Under the pieces are notes generated by a model. It searched no databases, was not told where the DNA came from, and saw nothing but the letters and a program-made list of their open reading frames with translations. Position numbers and translations under genes: made by a program. A stretch of 64,000 nt of DNA from Scytonema hofmannii PCC 7110 (GTDB lineage: Bacteria > Cyanobacteriota > Cyanobacteriia > Cyanobacteriales > Nostocaceae). The stretch covers positions 1,300,789-1,364,788 of the forward strand of contig NZ_KQ976354.1 in assembly GCF_000346485.2 (NCBI RefSeq), given 5' to 3'. The first letter of the stretch is position 1, and each line of letters begins with the position of its first letter. Below, in pieces: positions 9,454 to 19,565 of this stretch.

Positions 9454-11040
9454 TCAACATTCCTTACCAAGTACAAGCTTCCCATTTGGGAGTTTGTATA
9501 CTCCAGATGGTTCGATAATTGGATCGCCAATTTGCCAAGGTCGTTGTTGTGTCGGTAATTTTGTTAACTCTATTGCGCTAGGTACTGGTTGCACATCTCC
9601 AGTGGAATAGGAAGAAAGTGAAACATCACCAGGACGTGTTGGTAAACCACCAGAACCTGTGATGAAGAAGGAACCGTTTTGTTGATTTCTGCGGGCTATG
9701 CAACTATTGGCGATAAGGGCATTGGTGTCGATGGCGTTTTGAGGAAGTTTGCTGAGGTTGTTTTGAATCGAACTATTATCGGGAGAGTTAAGATTAACAA
9801 TGCCAGCAACACCGAATCTCGAACTAGCAGTAATATCGCTTTCATCTGTTTCTTGGGAACGAAATTTCGTACCAAATATTCCTTGAGTGTTAATTTGAAC
9901 TCTGCCACCATTGCCTTCAAAGGCATTGGCTGTGATATCACTGTTTTCTTTGGGAATGGCAATGATAAATTTTGAGTTGATATTTACGTTACCACCATTG
10001 CCTTGTTCTCCAGCGGTTGCAGATACAAGGCTTTCACGACGTAGTAGCAGTAGGTTTGCATTATCAATGAAGATGTTACCACCATCTTGGGATGTTGTTT
10101 CGGCGATGATTTTGGCGTTGTCTCTCAGTTCGACTCTATTGGCATCAATATTAATATCGCCAGCAACACTACTGCCTTGACTGTTGACAGAGATTTGGGC
10201 GCGATCGCTCACATCTAATTGCCTAGCATTTATTTGAATATTGCCACCGCGAGCAGAAGCTGTTGAGGTTGTGTTGGCAAATAGTCCGCTAGTGCTTCTC
10301 TGATTTCTGCCAGAGAGGTTGATTTTATCAGCGTTAAGGGTAATATTACCAGCCCGTCCTTGGCTCGTAGCTGTTGTAAAAATTCGTCCACCTTGGGTAG
10401 CTTCAAATTTATTTGCGTTAATCGTCACATCCCCGCCACGCAAAGCCGAAGTAGTTTGAGCATTTACTAACCCGCCGTTACTAATATGGAAATAATTTGT
10501 GTTAACAGTTATTGTTCCCCCTCGTCCGCTTGCATCTTCTTGTGTCGCAGTAGACAATTCACTCAAAAATCCGACTCTATTAACTCCATCTACAACAACA
10601 GCATCACGAGCATCAATAGCTATATTTCCAGCGCTACCTTGACCCGATGTGGAAACACTAAATCGCGCTCCATCCTCAATAAATAGCGAACCAGTATTAA
10701 CACGAATATTGCCACCGTTACCTCTACTATCAGAGGCAACAACGCTGAAAACAGCAGTAGGAAGTGTCAAATTCTCAAATTGTCTAAACCCAGAAGCACG
10801 AATATTATCACGAGCATTGATAATAATATCGCCAGCATCACCTGTTCCAAAAGTACTACCGGCGATGTTTACAGCATCAGAAGCACGAATTTGAACATTA
10901 CCTGCATTACCTTCTCCTCTGGTAACAGCAAGCAATTGCGCTCCATTTGTTAGAGAAAATATACTTGTGGCAATGCGAATATCTCCCCCTTCTCCGATGC
11001 CATTTTTCTCCACACTCGTAAAGATGGCACCTTCACCTGA
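9454..11040 (-). pseudogene. 5'-truncated haemagglutinin-like / S-layer family protein
   Basis: The open frame (519 codons from a GTG at 11013) encodes many short beta-helix repeats typical of large cyanobacterial two-partner-secretion proteins: GGDIRI, GNAGNVQIRA, GGNIQINARQLDVSDRA, GGRVQINTQGI. It ends with the family's usual C-terminus (WQIGDPIIEPSGVYKLPNG). The N-terminal secretion domain and most of the beta-helix are missing. Reading upstream in frame gives repeat-like residues for about nine codons (to about 11040), then unrelated sequence up to a stop near 11155. It is therefore a 3' remnant of a much larger gene, cut off close to the DJ-1 gene. No TpsB transporter is nearby. Confidence 0.75.
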
Positions 11041-11146
11041 AACGCCGAAATGACATATCTCACGTTGAAGATTGTCAGTTCGGCTGTATTCAGCGTAGAT
11101 ATCAGTGGGGAGCCTTACAGGTTGGCATATAGCTGTGCCAAAGAAC

Positions 11147-11851
11147 TCAAACTTTCACAGTTGCAAAACGTTCTGATGCCTGTCGTGCGGCTTTGCGGAA
11201 TTCTTCAAAAACTACCTCGTGCTTTTGAACTACCTTTTGGGTAAGTTCATGCCCTGCTAACTCTGGACTACCCGTACCGTATGGTGGGTGAGGTGCATAC
11301 TCAATCGTCAATTCCACTTCTTTGCCAGCATCTTCACCCCGTAGCTTTCCTAAAACAATTAACGCCGCATCAAACGAACCAGAAACTGGGCTTGCTGTGA
11401 TTCGATTTCTATCTACGACAACTTCACCTCCCGTCACTGGAATCGCCCCAAAATTACGGAGTTCTTCAACGAGTGAGAAGGTCGCTGTAGCGCGATATCC
11501 TTTTAGCAAACCTACAGCAGCCAACATGAGGCTACCACCGCAGATCCCAATCAAGTACTTTGCTTTATTGCCTCGGTCTGCTAGAAATTTTAAAGCTTCA
11601 TCTGACAATATGCCTGTAGAAGCTCCAATACAAAGGACATCAAGATCTGGTGGGCATTCCGCAAATGTCGTTGTGGCGTGCATTGGGAAATTTGGATACC
11701 CCACGATGAGATCGGTATTCTCCCAGATGAAGTGGATCTCACAGTCAGGAACAACGCTAAACACGGTATAAACTCCAATAATGTCTGGAATATAGCAGTT
11801 GGGACTGACAAAGATACCAATTTGTAGTTTGTTTGCATTTTGAGTATTCAT
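11147..11851 (-). CDS. DJ-1/PfpI family protein (glutamine amidotransferase-like)
   Basis: 234 residues. The order fits the DJ-1/PfpI superfamily, closest by eye to isonitrile hydratase-like or transcriptional-regulator-like members: LQIGIFVSPNCYIPDIIGVYTVFS with the family's acidic residue near the N-terminus, the nucleophile elbow GICGGSLMLAAVGLLKGYRA with the Cys, and TASPVSGSFDAAL. Isonitrile hydratases usually have Thr after the Cys (ICTGS); here it is Gly, so the activity cannot be assumed. The gene is divergent from the LuxR-type regulator at 12097 with a 245-base spacer, which suggests but does not prove that it is regulated by it. Its 3' end abuts the haemagglutinin relic. Confidence 0.8.
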   Translation of the reverse strand: MNTQNANKLQIGIFVSPNCYIPDIIGVYTVFSVVPDCEIHFIWENTDLIVGYPNFPMHATTTFAECPPDLDVLCIGASTGILSDEALKFLADRGNKAKYLIGICGGSLMLAAVGLLKGYRATATFSLVEELRNFGAIPVTGGEVVVDRNRITASPVSGSFDAALIVLGKLRGEDAGKEVELTIEYAPHPPYGTGSPELAGHELTQKVVQKHEVVFEEFRKAARQASERFATVKV

Positions 11852-11877
11852 TTCTGTAACCTCAAATAAGGTTTGAA

Positions 11878-11975
11878 TTACAGCTAGTTTCAGGTAAATA
11901 GACCACAGTCGTAGGGGCGCGGCGGTCTTGCGTCCTTACAAATGGTGTGATTCATGTAGGCGAAAACTGCTGTAA
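11878..11975. mobile_element. MITE-like palindromic element, copy 1
   Basis: A 98-base element with imperfect terminal inverted repeats (TTACAGC(T)AGTTT...CTGCTGTAA) around a GC-rich core. A second copy of 97 bases lies at 55555-55651 with the same ends and the shared block GTAAATAGACCACA. No reading frame is present. It sits in the divergent promoter region between the DJ-1 and LuxR genes. Confidence 0.75.
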
Positions 11976-12096
11976 GTTCTGAAACAACTTCTGTGTTTTG
12001 ACAAAGTTAAGATAGTACATTATCCTAAGCAACGAATAGACCTCGAACGAGTACATTTTGCCGTAGTAGCAATAGCAAGAACGAGCAGTAGGAATT

Positions 12097-12777
12097 ATGG
12101 CAACTTCTTTACAGTCTTTATTTCATGCGATCGCTCAGGCTCGGGACGAGCAAGAACTTCGACAACCCATCATGGCCAAAGTGGGAGAATACTTCGCTGC
12201 TACGCGCTGGAGGTTGACTTTTTTAGATGAGCTTCCTGCTGTCGATGTTAACACTCCAAGCATCATCCAACGAGCGTTATCGTTAGATTATAATCCTGTC
12301 TTGCGCTATTTGGTTAAGCGCCATGCTGCTGTGCATGATGAAGTGATTTTGCCTCCTGGTGTTTGGCAAACGATTTGTCCTCGTGCAGATCATGGGCATG
12401 TGATGGTGGGTCCGGTTGTGAGCAACGGTCAGCTTGTAGGCGGGATTGCCTTTACACGACACCGAAGCGATCCAGCTTTTCATGCAGATGACTTAGCAGA
12501 TTTAAGTGCTGTATGTATACATCTTTCTACGCGGCTGGCAGTATTGCGCTCAAACCCAGTTGCCTTTGGATTAAATTACGATCGCCTGACTCCGCGAGAA
12601 GCTCAAATTGCCGAACTGGTCGCCCAGGGACTTACTAGTGCGGAGATTGGCGCATCTTTATGGATTACAGAAAACTCTGTAAAGCAGGCTCTCAAGCGGA
12701 TGTTTCGCAAACTAGCAGTCTCGTCACGTGCTGAAATGATAGCTCAACTTTCTGCGAGTACCATTTTTCATAAATAG
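12097..12777 (+). CDS. LuxR-type transcriptional regulator with GAF-like sensor
   Basis: 226 residues. The N-terminal 140 or so look like a GAF-type sensory domain (QSLFHAIAQARDEQELRQP ... GPVVSNGQLVGGIAFTR). The C-terminal 60 residues are a LuxR/FixJ helix-turn-helix: LTPREAQIAELVAQGLTSAE, then IGASLWITENSVKQALKRMF. It should be a DNA-binding regulator; the ligand is unknown. It is transcribed away from the DJ-1/PfpI gene, its most likely target. A hairpin at 12809-12840 ends the transcript. Confidence 0.85.
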   Translation: MATSLQSLFHAIAQARDEQELRQPIMAKVGEYFAATRWRLTFLDELPAVDVNTPSIIQRALSLDYNPVLRYLVKRHAAVHDEVILPPGVWQTICPRADHGHVMVGPVVSNGQLVGGIAFTRHRSDPAFHADDLADLSAVCIHLSTRLAVLRSNPVAFGLNYDRLTPREAQIAELVAQGLTSAEIGASLWITENSVKQALKRMFRKLAVSSRAEMIAQLSASTIFHK

Positions 12778-12807
12778 CTAATTGCTGCTCGGATAAGGAA
12801 ATTGTAG

Positions 12808-12841
12808 GAAACCCAACAAATGTCTGTCAATGTTGGGTTTC
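12808..12841. terminator. bidirectional hairpin between convergent genes
   Basis: A perfect ten-base stem, AAACCCAACA (12809-12818) with TGTTGGGTTT (12831-12840), and a 12-base loop. It lies between the 3' ends of the LuxR gene (+) and the APC permease (-). The T-tract is short, so it may work weakly as an intrinsic terminator in both directions. Confidence 0.55.
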
Positions 12842-12864
12842 GTTCCTCAACCCAACCTACCCTC

Positions 12865-14811
12865 CTACCCTCCTACATGAATGGCTGGACGCTTTTCGCT
12901 ATTCTTCTCAGCCTTGCGAAGTACTTCACGGGTGACAACAGGAATATCGCCCTCACCAAATAAAATAAAACGCAGTAGGTATTTGATTGGGTTACCTTCT
13001 GACCATCCAAAATAAGCGTGCGGTATCGTACCCGTGCGATCGCGAAGATAAATGAGTATAGCAGCAATAGCGTTAGGTACAGCAGCACTTTCAGCACGCA
13101 GAATCCGGTAGCCACCAACTTCTATTCCTTTGACTCTAATAATGTTGGCAAATTCCGAAGCATCGGATACCAAAACTTCTAAAAAGAGAACGGGATCGGT
13201 TGGTGGAATATGGTTGTCTTCGCGCACCTCTGTCTCTTTTAAAAAATACTCTTGCACATCGCCTGCATTCAAGCGATTTGCAATGAGTCGTATTGTACCC
13301 AAGCTCTCTTCCGTAATAAAGCGATCGGCAATTTCGTCTATTTCAACGCGCTCCACACGTAACTCAGTTGAACGCCACACGCGTGATATCAAGGAGGTGA
13401 AGATGATAGTAACGATAAAGAACGTAGCTATTCTGATTCCCTCAGGTCTCTCAATAATATTCACAACAGTAGTGTATATAAACACCAGTGTAATAGTTGC
13501 AAAAGCAAAGACTTTTCGCTTTGCTCTCTGGTGGTGTGCTGATAAGGTCACGGCAAATGCTGCTGTACTTATCAATACAAGCACACCTGTAGCATAAGCT
13601 CCGCTTTGAGCTTCTACATTTGCTTTAAAGATAATTGTGACAACAAAGGCAATAACTGTATAGACTAATACCAAGGGTCGTGATGCTAATGCCCAACTTG
13701 GTGCCATACCATATCTCGGTAGGTAACGGGGTACGATATTGAGGAGACCCGCCATTGCAGATGCACCTGCAAACCATAGAATAGTGATAGTACTGATATC
13801 ATAAATTGTACCAAAGCCATTGCCGAGATATGTATGTGCTAAATAGGCAAGAGCACGTCCACTTGCTTTGCCCCCTGCTTTAAATTCTTCTGGTTGAATC
13901 AGTAGAGTGGTTACTAAACTGCTAGCAAGTAAAAAGAAGCTCATGATTAATGCTGCAGCAGTGAGCAACTTAAACGTATTGCGAATGCGACCCTTGGGCT
14001 GTTCTGGAGCATCCTTGCTACTGCCTCGCACAAGGGGCATAACGGCAACCCCAGTCTCAAAGCCAGATAATCCCAATGCTAACTCTGGAAACAGCAGAAT
14101 GGCTACCCCTAGCATAAGTATGGGGTTCTGATGGGTTGCAAAAAGTGTAGTTTGCCAGTCAGTAATAACCGAAGGGCGATTCAGGACTTGATACAGACCA
14201 ACGCCAATGACAACAAAGTTTAACAATAGATAAACTACAACTAGAAAAACTGCAATGCCGATCGCTTCTCCGAAACCCCTAAGAAACACTGCACCTAGCA
14301 TTGCTATAAGTAATAAAGTAATAGCGATCGCCTGATGGTGAAGCCAACTTGGCATGAGGGGATTTTCGACGATATGAGCCGTGGCATCAGCAGCTGAGAG
14401 GGTAATAGTGATAATGAAGTCTGTTGCCACAAAGCCAAGCAAGCAAAGCACGAGGAATTTACCTTGCCACCAAGGAAGCAAATGTGCGAGCATTGCGATC
14501 GACCCTTCACCATTAGGGCTTTGAGCAGCAACGCGTCGGTAGATCGGCAACGCTCCAAAGAGTGTCAGCAGAACTAGAATAAGGGTAGCAATAGGAGAGA
14601 GCGCACCTGCGGCCAATGCTGCAATACCAGGTTGATAGCCAAGTGTTGAGAAATAATCTACCCCTGTCAAGCACATCACTTGCCACCAAGGATGGTTGCG
14701 GTGTGCTTTTTCTTTACGGTAAGGACCGTCTTTTTCTTGCCGATCTTCTTGGAGCAGCCAGTGGATGATCTGTCTGCCGAGCCGTTTTGTTAGAACGATT
14801 GGTTTAACCAT
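12865..14811 (-). CDS. large APC-family permease with cytoplasmic C-terminal domain
   Basis: 648 residues from the ATG at 14811 (a TTG one codon earlier is also open). A basic, polar N-terminus of about 45 residues leads into [20 protein letters not shown] and about twelve hydrophobic segments with typical runs such as [31 protein letters not shown] and [19 protein letters not shown]. After about residue 480 comes a soluble domain ([14 protein letters not shown] ... [18 protein letters not shown]). The family is annotated as amino acid permeases of the APC superfamily; the substrate is not known. It is convergent with the LuxR gene and has no operon partner. Confidence 0.8.
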   Translation of the reverse strand: MVKPIVLTKRLGRQIIHWLLQEDRQEKDGPYRKEKAHRNHPWWQVMCLTGVDYFSTLGYQPGIAALAAGALSPIATLILVLLTLFGALPIYRRVAAQSPNGEGSIAMLAHLLPWWQGKFLVLCLLGFVATDFIITITLSAADATAHIVENPLMPSWLHHQAIAITLLLIAMLGAVFLRGFGEAIGIAVFLVVVYLLLNFVVIGVGLYQVLNRPSVITDWQTTLFATHQNPILMLGVAILLFPELALGLSGFETGVAVMPLVRGSSKDAPEQPKGRIRNTFKLLTAAALIMSFFLLASSLVTTLLIQPEEFKAGGKASGRALAYLAHTYLGNGFGTIYDISTITILWFAGASAMAGLLNIVPRYLPRYGMAPSWALASRPLVLVYTVIAFVVTIIFKANVEAQSGAYATGVLVLISTAAFAVTLSAHHQRAKRKVFAFATITLVFIYTTVVNIIERPEGIRIATFFIVTIIFTSLISRVWRSTELRVERVEIDEIADRFITEESLGTIRLIANRLNAGDVQEYFLKETEVREDNHIPPTDPVLFLEVLVSDASEFANIIRVKGIEVGGYRILRAESAAVPNAIAAILIYLRDRTGTIPHAYFGWSEGNPIKYLLRFILFGEGDIPVVTREVLRKAEKNSEKRPAIHVGG

Positions 14812-15392
14812 CAAACGCTTGCTGCTTCTATTGAGAGTTGGAGATGCAATACACTTTCGAATTTATTCTACTATAGGAATCCTACTAAATTATTTCTGAA
14901 AAAGTTTAATTTAAGTAGGGCTAAAGCTCACCATATTTGATTCCGCCTGTAGTTATGCCTTCTTTGAGATGTGCAGTGCTATACAGGACTTACGCACTCC
15001 CAGGCAAGAAACCGGGTTTCTGGGCAGAGACTCATGGCTGAAACGACACTTTTTGGTAAAGAAACCCGGTTTCTGCGTAAGTCCTATGCCGAGGTAATTA
15101 CTCACAGAAATTGATTTTTTTACCGATGAGAATTTTCTCATTAATTATTCATCTTCTTTTCATACACATATTGAATCTTTATAGAAGAAAAGCTTTATTC
15201 TTTCTGGGTTTTTTGAGTTCTTCTGGGTTTTTCACCCCGTTTCTCAACTATACGGTTCGTGAAAAAAACAAAGTAAAACAGTGCTCAGTGTATTCTGGGT
15301 ACTGTTGATTTTTTTACAATAGGCTTTGGAACACCCATTACCTTACCAGGAAATATTTTACCCTAGATGAAGCCCTCTCTTCACCGCATAAC
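14812..15392. other. intergenic region, no supported gene
   Basis: This 581-base stretch holds a partial GGGCTAAAGC palindrome arm (about 14919-14935), a MITE-like element at 14985-15085 and AT-rich sequence. A 65-codon frame at 15111-15308 has a composition set by TTT/TTC runs and no start signal, and is not believed. Confidence 0.6.
14985..15085. mobile_element. MITE-like element with AGGACTTACGCA termini
   Basis: A 101-base unit whose ends are inverted copies of AGGACTTACGCA followed by GAAACCGGGTTTCT. It has no coding capacity. Its structure matches small non-autonomous elements mobilised in trans by a transposase; no related transposase is in the window. Confidence 0.7.
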
Positions 15393-15840
15393 TCATTCGA
15401 GCAACCAGCCAAACAAGCCTTCTACAGTAAGATTGAAGTCTTTAGCAAATTCTGGCACTGGCAAACGTGTTCCTGGTTCATCGTAAAAAGTGATGCTTTG
15501 ATTTGGCGTGTAAACAAATACGGATTATTCCTCTGGATTGATCGGCCATCCGATCTGAGTTCCATGCTTGAGGCAATGCAGAATATTTTTGGTCACTTCA
15601 GTTTGACTTTGATCGGGAGATAGGATTTCGATAGTCCAATCTGGGGCAATTGAAAAGTCAGATTGGCAATCCCACCATTTTCCTTGCGTGGGATTCTTTC
15701 CCATAAAAACACAGAAATGTTAGGGACAATTGAGCGTCCACCAAATGTACAGCGAAGTTCAGAAAAAGCCCGCGCAATCTGTTTGGGTTTGACGACTAAG
15801 CTGATTGCAGGTGCTAACTCAGTTTGAACTAGGTATCCAT
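15393..15840 (-). pseudogene. Uma2 family endonuclease pseudogene (frameshift, nonsense, lost 5' end)
   Basis: Reading the minus strand across frames restores a Uma2 C-terminal region closely matching the intact gene at 16740: ELRCTFGGRSIVPNISVF, then after a frameshift near 15660 APDWTIEILSPDQSQTEVTK, then an in-frame TAA where the intact protein has Gln in DPEEQTVFVY, then VPEFAKDFNLTVEGLFGWLLE ending at 15393. Two disabling lesions and a missing N-terminus make it a pseudogene. The 5' side is joined to the unrelated frame described next. Confidence 0.8.
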
Positions 15841-16396
15841 TAGCTAAAAGAGTAGGTAAACGCTCTATTGCCACATTCAGCGCACCAATATGAAGACTAG
15901 ATATATCACTTCTTGCCGCTTTTGATAAAACATTGAGTGCTTTATCTAGACAGTGTTTTACCTCCAATTCTGTTTGTGGATTCCAATCTTGAGGGGGAAT
16001 TCTAAGAGCAACTACAGTTGAACCTAATACACGCGAACCCTCCGTATCAAAAGCTCTACTTAAGCATTTTAGTGCAAGCTCTATTTGCACTTCATTTTCT
16101 GTAAACAATCTTCGCTCTAATAAATCCATCCTTTCAGCAAAAGTCACAGCTGTACCAGATAGGAAAATCTGGAACAAGTGTTGCCAAATTTGTGTAGCGT
16201 TGTTAGCGAGATTGAATTCTGTTTCAGAAAGCGCTAGTTTCCATAAAATAGATTCGCTATATTGGAAAAACTCAGGAAATGACGACATTCGCTCTGCCAA
16301 CCATACTAAGGAACGTCTTGTTCCCCGATATTCTCCAGAGATTTTCAGCAGTTCATCCAGGGAAGCTCTGTCAATTAAGCTTGCAAGATGTGGCAA
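15593..16396 (-). pseudogene. chimeric frame: helical-repeat fragment fused to Uma2 remnant
   Basis: A 267-codon open frame. The first 190 or so residues are helical (RSLVWLAERMSSFPEFFQYS, GTAVTFAERMDLLERRLF, ALNVLSKAARSDIS), resembling the helical C-terminal regions of large STAND-type NTPases or other defence-related ATPases; this resemblance is by eye. At about residue 191 it passes without a break into the Uma2 sequence VQTELAPAISLVVKPK, then ends after the frameshift. It is most simply a deletion junction between two dead genes rather than a functional fusion. Confidence 0.5.
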
Positions 16397-16461
16397 ATAA
16401 TCATCAGGGTTAATCTCGACGAGAACTACGAATCTATCTACTATAGAAGTATCACTTAAAT

Positions 16462-16656
16462 GGTTCTTGCGTACTTAGCGTGCTAATTTACGATCGCAGT
16501 CGATAACTTTCCTTTAAAATCAAGGCTTACAAGCACTTATAGTCGCGCATTTTAACGCAAATACGTTTATTGCAGTCAATAATGGCTGTAATAAAAGCCC
16601 CGTAAAGATTCCATCTGATTTTTCAAATAATTTAGCACGCTAATTACGCAAGAACC
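16462..16656. mobile_element. 195-base element with 28-base terminal inverted repeats
   Basis: The left end GGTTCTTGCGTACTTAGCGT (continuing GCTAATTT) is the near-perfect reverse complement of the right end at 16629-16656. The interior is AT-rich and has no reading frame. It is probably a MITE or an internally deleted insertion sequence. It sits between the broken and the intact Uma2 gene. Confidence 0.75.
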
Positions 16657-16739
16657 GGATAGGCAAGCCTCTAATTCATAAAATCAATAGGTAGAATAAG
16701 GATTAAAACTGGTCTGATGGTCTTGGAGACAAACCTCAA

Positions 16740-17303
16740 ATGGTACAAGCAGCATCCAATATACTGACATTGAAGGAGTTTCTACACCTACCAGAAACGA
16801 AACCTGCCAGTGAGTACATTGATGGTAAAATTCATCAAAAACCCATGCCTCAAGGGAAACATAGTTTAATTCAAGGAGAGCTTGTACCTGCCATTAATCT
16901 TGTAGTTAAGCCTAAACGTTTGGCTCGTGCATTTCCTGAGTTACGTTGCACTTTTGGCGATCGCTCAATCGTACCAGATATTGCAGTTTTTGTATGGAGC
17001 AGGATTCCGCACGATCGGAAAGGGGAAGTTGCCAATGCATTTTCCATCGCGCCAGATTGGACAATTGAAATCTTGTCTCCCGACCAAAGCCAGACAAGAG
17101 TAACGAAAAATATTCTTCATTGTTTGAAGTATGGGACTCAAATGGGTTGGTCGATCGATCCGGAAGAGCAAACGGTGTTTGTTTATCGTCCCAAGCAAGA
17201 AACAGAGGTTTTTGATGAACCAGATGCTCTGCTTCCCGTGCCATCCTTTGCGAGTGAACTAAAACTGACAGTTAAGGAATTGTTTGCTTGGTTATTAGAA
17301 TGA
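16740..17303 (+). CDS. Uma2 family endonuclease (PD-(D/E)XK fold)
   Basis: 187 residues, the normal size. It begins with the Uma2 signature (LTLKEFLHLPETKPASEYID), followed by ELRCTFGDRSIVPDIAVFVW with the catalytic Asp, then APDWTIEILSPDQSQTRVTK with the Glu, and the C-terminal VPSFASELKLTVKELFAWLL. Uma2 proteins are predicted restriction-like nucleases that are highly amplified in cyanobacteria; their biological role is not settled. The paralogous pseudogene at 15393 is very similar over the C-terminal two thirds, so the two likely arose by local duplication. Confidence 0.85.
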   Translation: MVQAASNILTLKEFLHLPETKPASEYIDGKIHQKPMPQGKHSLIQGELVPAINLVVKPKRLARAFPELRCTFGDRSIVPDIAVFVWSRIPHDRKGEVANAFSIAPDWTIEILSPDQSQTRVTKNILHCLKYGTQMGWSIDPEEQTVFVYRPKQETEVFDEPDALLPVPSFASELKLTVKELFAWLLE

Positions 17304-17657
17304 GCAGCTACCCTAATATTACTATAATTCGTCGCTTTATCGCTTCAGGACTAGCAACCTCTACTCTGCGCGGGTTGGAACCTGGTTGAGCAAGTGGCTA
17401 GGATGAATGAAGAATCACCGACCATGCGCGGGCGGTGAGTGTCAAATGCATAAATTCTTCAGGTCAAGCAGGATGATGCCGTATGTTTTGCTAAAGAATA
17501 CTTGAAATTTTTCTAGGTAAAATACCCCCTTAGTCCCCCCTTAGAAAGGGAAAGGGGGGAAATTGAATTTTCGGCTCCCTCCCCAATCCATCGGTCTGGG
17601 TTAGGGTGGGAACGAGAGTGACACTGCGGTCACTGGTCACTGGTCACTGGTCACTGT
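17304..17657. other. intergenic region with repeats
   Basis: This 354-base stretch has no supported gene. It carries a C/G-rich palindrome (CCCCCCTTAGAAAGGG and following, about 17533-17560) related to the core of the element at 29988, and about four copies of the GGTCACT heptad at 17626-17656, directly against the ndhJ stop codon. Confidence 0.7.
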
Positions 17658-18185
17658 TTAATAAGCGTCCTGTAATTCGTAGAAGTCGGGAGAGATATAA
17701 TCCTTACGCAAGGGCCAACCAACCCAATCTTCTGGCATCAAAAGCCGCTTGAGGTTGGGGTGACCTTCGTAAACAATGCCGTACATATCAAAAGATTCCC
17801 GTTCTTGCCAGTCTGCTGTTTTCCAAATCCAGTAAACTGAGGGAACTCTGGGATTTTCTCTTGGCAAAAACACCTTGAGTCTTACTTCCTCTGGGCGATC
17901 GGCATTATCACTGACTTTAATCAAATGATACATACTGACTAACTGTTGCCCTGCTCCCAAGTCAATGCCACACTGACATTGAAGATAGTTAAATCCGTAA
18001 GCATACAGAGCAGTACTAAGTGGCAGTAAAAAATCTGGCTCTACCTTAATGACCTCTACACCATTGTGGTCTAGTTCTAGAGACTCATGAGCGAACTCAT
18101 TTTCTGCCAACCACTGAGACACTTTCCCTGCTTTTACTAGCGACTTTTCACCTGCAGGTACTGGTTTTGATTCTTCTTCAGCCAC
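17658..18185 (-). CDS. ndhJ: NAD(P)H-quinone oxidoreductase subunit J
   Basis: 175 residues. A subunit of the cyanobacterial NDH-1 complex, which carries electrons from ferredoxin to plastoquinone in cyclic flow and respiration. The family signature is at the C-terminus: [20 protein letters not shown], then [16 protein letters not shown]. The N-terminus has the typical acidic/lysine stretch before [20 protein letters not shown]. It is the third gene of ndhC-ndhK-ndhJ; its start overlaps the end of ndhK by 8 bases, implying translational coupling. A heptad repeat lies just past the stop. Confidence 0.97.
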   Translation of the reverse strand: MAEEESKPVPAGEKSLVKAGKVSQWLAENEFAHESLELDHNGVEVIKVEPDFLLPLSTALYAYGFNYLQCQCGIDLGAGQQLVSMYHLIKVSDNADRPEEVRLKVFLPRENPRVPSVYWIWKTADWQERESFDMYGIVYEGHPNLKRLLMPEDWVGWPLRKDYISPDFYELQDAY

Positions 18186-18915
18186 GGTTTGTTTCCTCCT
18201 TCTTCGCTTTTTCTGTCAGGAGAGCAGGTGGTACTGGGAGACCGATCGCTTCTGTTAATTCCTTCGGTGGGTTAACACGGGTATCAGAAAGCACGTACTG
18301 ACCCGTGAGAATTTGCTTGGTTGGGTTGAGTTTGTGAGTTGTGCTGTAATAGCGGTGTTTTTGCTTGGTGCGATTCCGCTCTTGCATGGAATCATCCGCT
18401 ATTTTCTTCCGCAATTTGATAATCGCGTCAATAATTGCCTCTGGGCGTGGGGGACAACCGGGTAAGTAAACATCTACCGGAATTAGCTTATCAACTCCAC
18501 GTACTGCAGAGGGAGAGTCCACACTGAACATACCACCAGTAATCGTGCAAGCACCCATTGCTATTACGTACTTGGGTTCTGGCATTTGTTCGTAAAGACG
18601 CACCAACTGAGGTGCCATCTTCATGGTGATTGTGCCTGCTGTGATAATAAGGTCAGCTTGGCGGGGACTCGAACGGGGAATCAAACCAAAGCGGTCAAAG
18701 TCGAATCGGGAACCAATGAGAGCTGCAAATTCAATGAAGCAGCAAGCAGTGCCAAACAGCAAAGGCCACAAACTCGAAAGCCGTACCCAATCGTAAAGGT
18801 CGTCAACAGTAGTCAGAATAACATTTTCTGACAAATCTTGGGTAACTGTAGGACGCTCAATCGGGTTGAGGATGCGTTCTTTCTGCTGCTGCTCTATGTT
18901 TGTATCTAAGACCAT
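18178..18915 (-). CDS. ndhK: NAD(P)H-quinone oxidoreductase subunit K
   Basis: 245 residues. It carries the N2-type [4Fe-4S] cluster of NDH-1: the ligands are seen as Cys58 and Cys59 ([10 protein letters not shown]), Cys123 (MGACTITGG) and Cys154 (LPGCPPRPE). It sits at the junction of the membrane and peripheral arms, next to the quinone site. The gene overlaps ndhC by 10 bases upstream and ndhJ by 8 bases downstream. Nothing is atypical. Confidence 0.98.
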   Translation of the reverse strand: MVLDTNIEQQQKERILNPIERPTVTQDLSENVILTTVDDLYDWVRLSSLWPLLFGTACCFIEFAALIGSRFDFDRFGLIPRSSPRQADLIITAGTITMKMAPQLVRLYEQMPEPKYVIAMGACTITGGMFSVDSPSAVRGVDKLIPVDVYLPGCPPRPEAIIDAIIKLRKKIADDSMQERNRTKQKHRYYSTTHKLNPTKQILTGQYVLSDTRVNPPKELTEAIGLPVPPALLTEKAKKEETNRG

Positions 18916-19268
18916 TCCAAAGCTCCTTTACGCCATGCGTAAACTAGGGCAACTACAAGAATTGCTATAAAAATGAGGGCTTCAATAAATGCCAACAGCC
19001 CAAGGCGACTGAAAGCTACTGCCCAAGGATATAAAAATACAGTTTCTACGTCAAAAACGACGAAGACAAGAGCAAACATGTAGTAGCGGATGTTGAACTG
19101 AATCCAGGCTCCACCGATGGGTTCCATACCAGATTCATAGGTGGTGCGCCGTTCTGGGTTGCGACCGCTCGGTCGCAGGAGCTTGGACGCTGATAGAGCC
19201 AAGGCAGGCACTAGGCTACAGATAATTAGGAAGCCTAGGAGGTACTCGTAACCGCTGAGGACAAACAC
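18906..19268 (-). CDS. ndhC: NAD(P)H-quinone oxidoreductase subunit 3
   Basis: 120 residues with three transmembrane helices (about 7-27, 63-85 and 90-110). The conserved loop [16 protein letters not shown] and the motif [16 protein letters not shown] identify NdhC/NuoA. First gene of the ndhC-K-J operon, whose promoter should lie in 19269-19400. The same gene order is found in chloroplasts and cyanobacteria. Confidence 0.97.
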   Translation of the reverse strand: MFVLSGYEYLLGFLIICSLVPALALSASKLLRPSGRNPERRTTYESGMEPIGGAWIQFNIRYYMFALVFVVFDVETVFLYPWAVAFSRLGLLAFIEALIFIAILVVALVYAWRKGALEWS

Positions 19269-19565
19269 AATAATTTTCTACCGCTTTAGGTGCAATTAAC
19301 TCTGTTAACCTTATTTCACATTATATCTATATATATTTCCGACCCACCAACAAACTATCGGTAGCGGTAGTAGTCCCATAAACAGAACTCGCGCCGGATT
19401 TGATTAAGGATAAAGCATGAAAGTTTGATTTCTGGTATAATCCGCCAGACTTTATCCGTAAAGCTTTCACTTCATACTTGATCCTTTACCCTTTATCCTT
19501 CAGCTGCAATTGTGTCATAATTTTTAACATATGTTTAATATTTCCTTTTCACTAATGCCAGAGCC
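19269..19565. other. divergent promoter region, ndhC / rubredoxin
   Basis: 297 bases between divergent operons. It includes a long imperfect inverted repeat (AAGGATAAAGCATGAAAG at about 19407-19424 against the CTTTCACTTCATACTTGATC region at 19465-19484 and the following CCTTTATCCTT), a dispersed hairpin type also glimpsed near 59855. Promoters for both directions must lie here but I cannot place them with confidence. Confidence 0.5.

Noticed and set aside
9245-9610. 121-codon plus-strand frame after the RND pump
   Set aside because: It spans a dispersed AACCGCAGA-type repeat and then runs antisense to the haemagglutinin-like C-terminus.
15111-15308. 65-codon hydrophobic frame
   Set aside because: Poly-T-rich DNA gives Phe/Leu runs; no ribosome binding site, no family.
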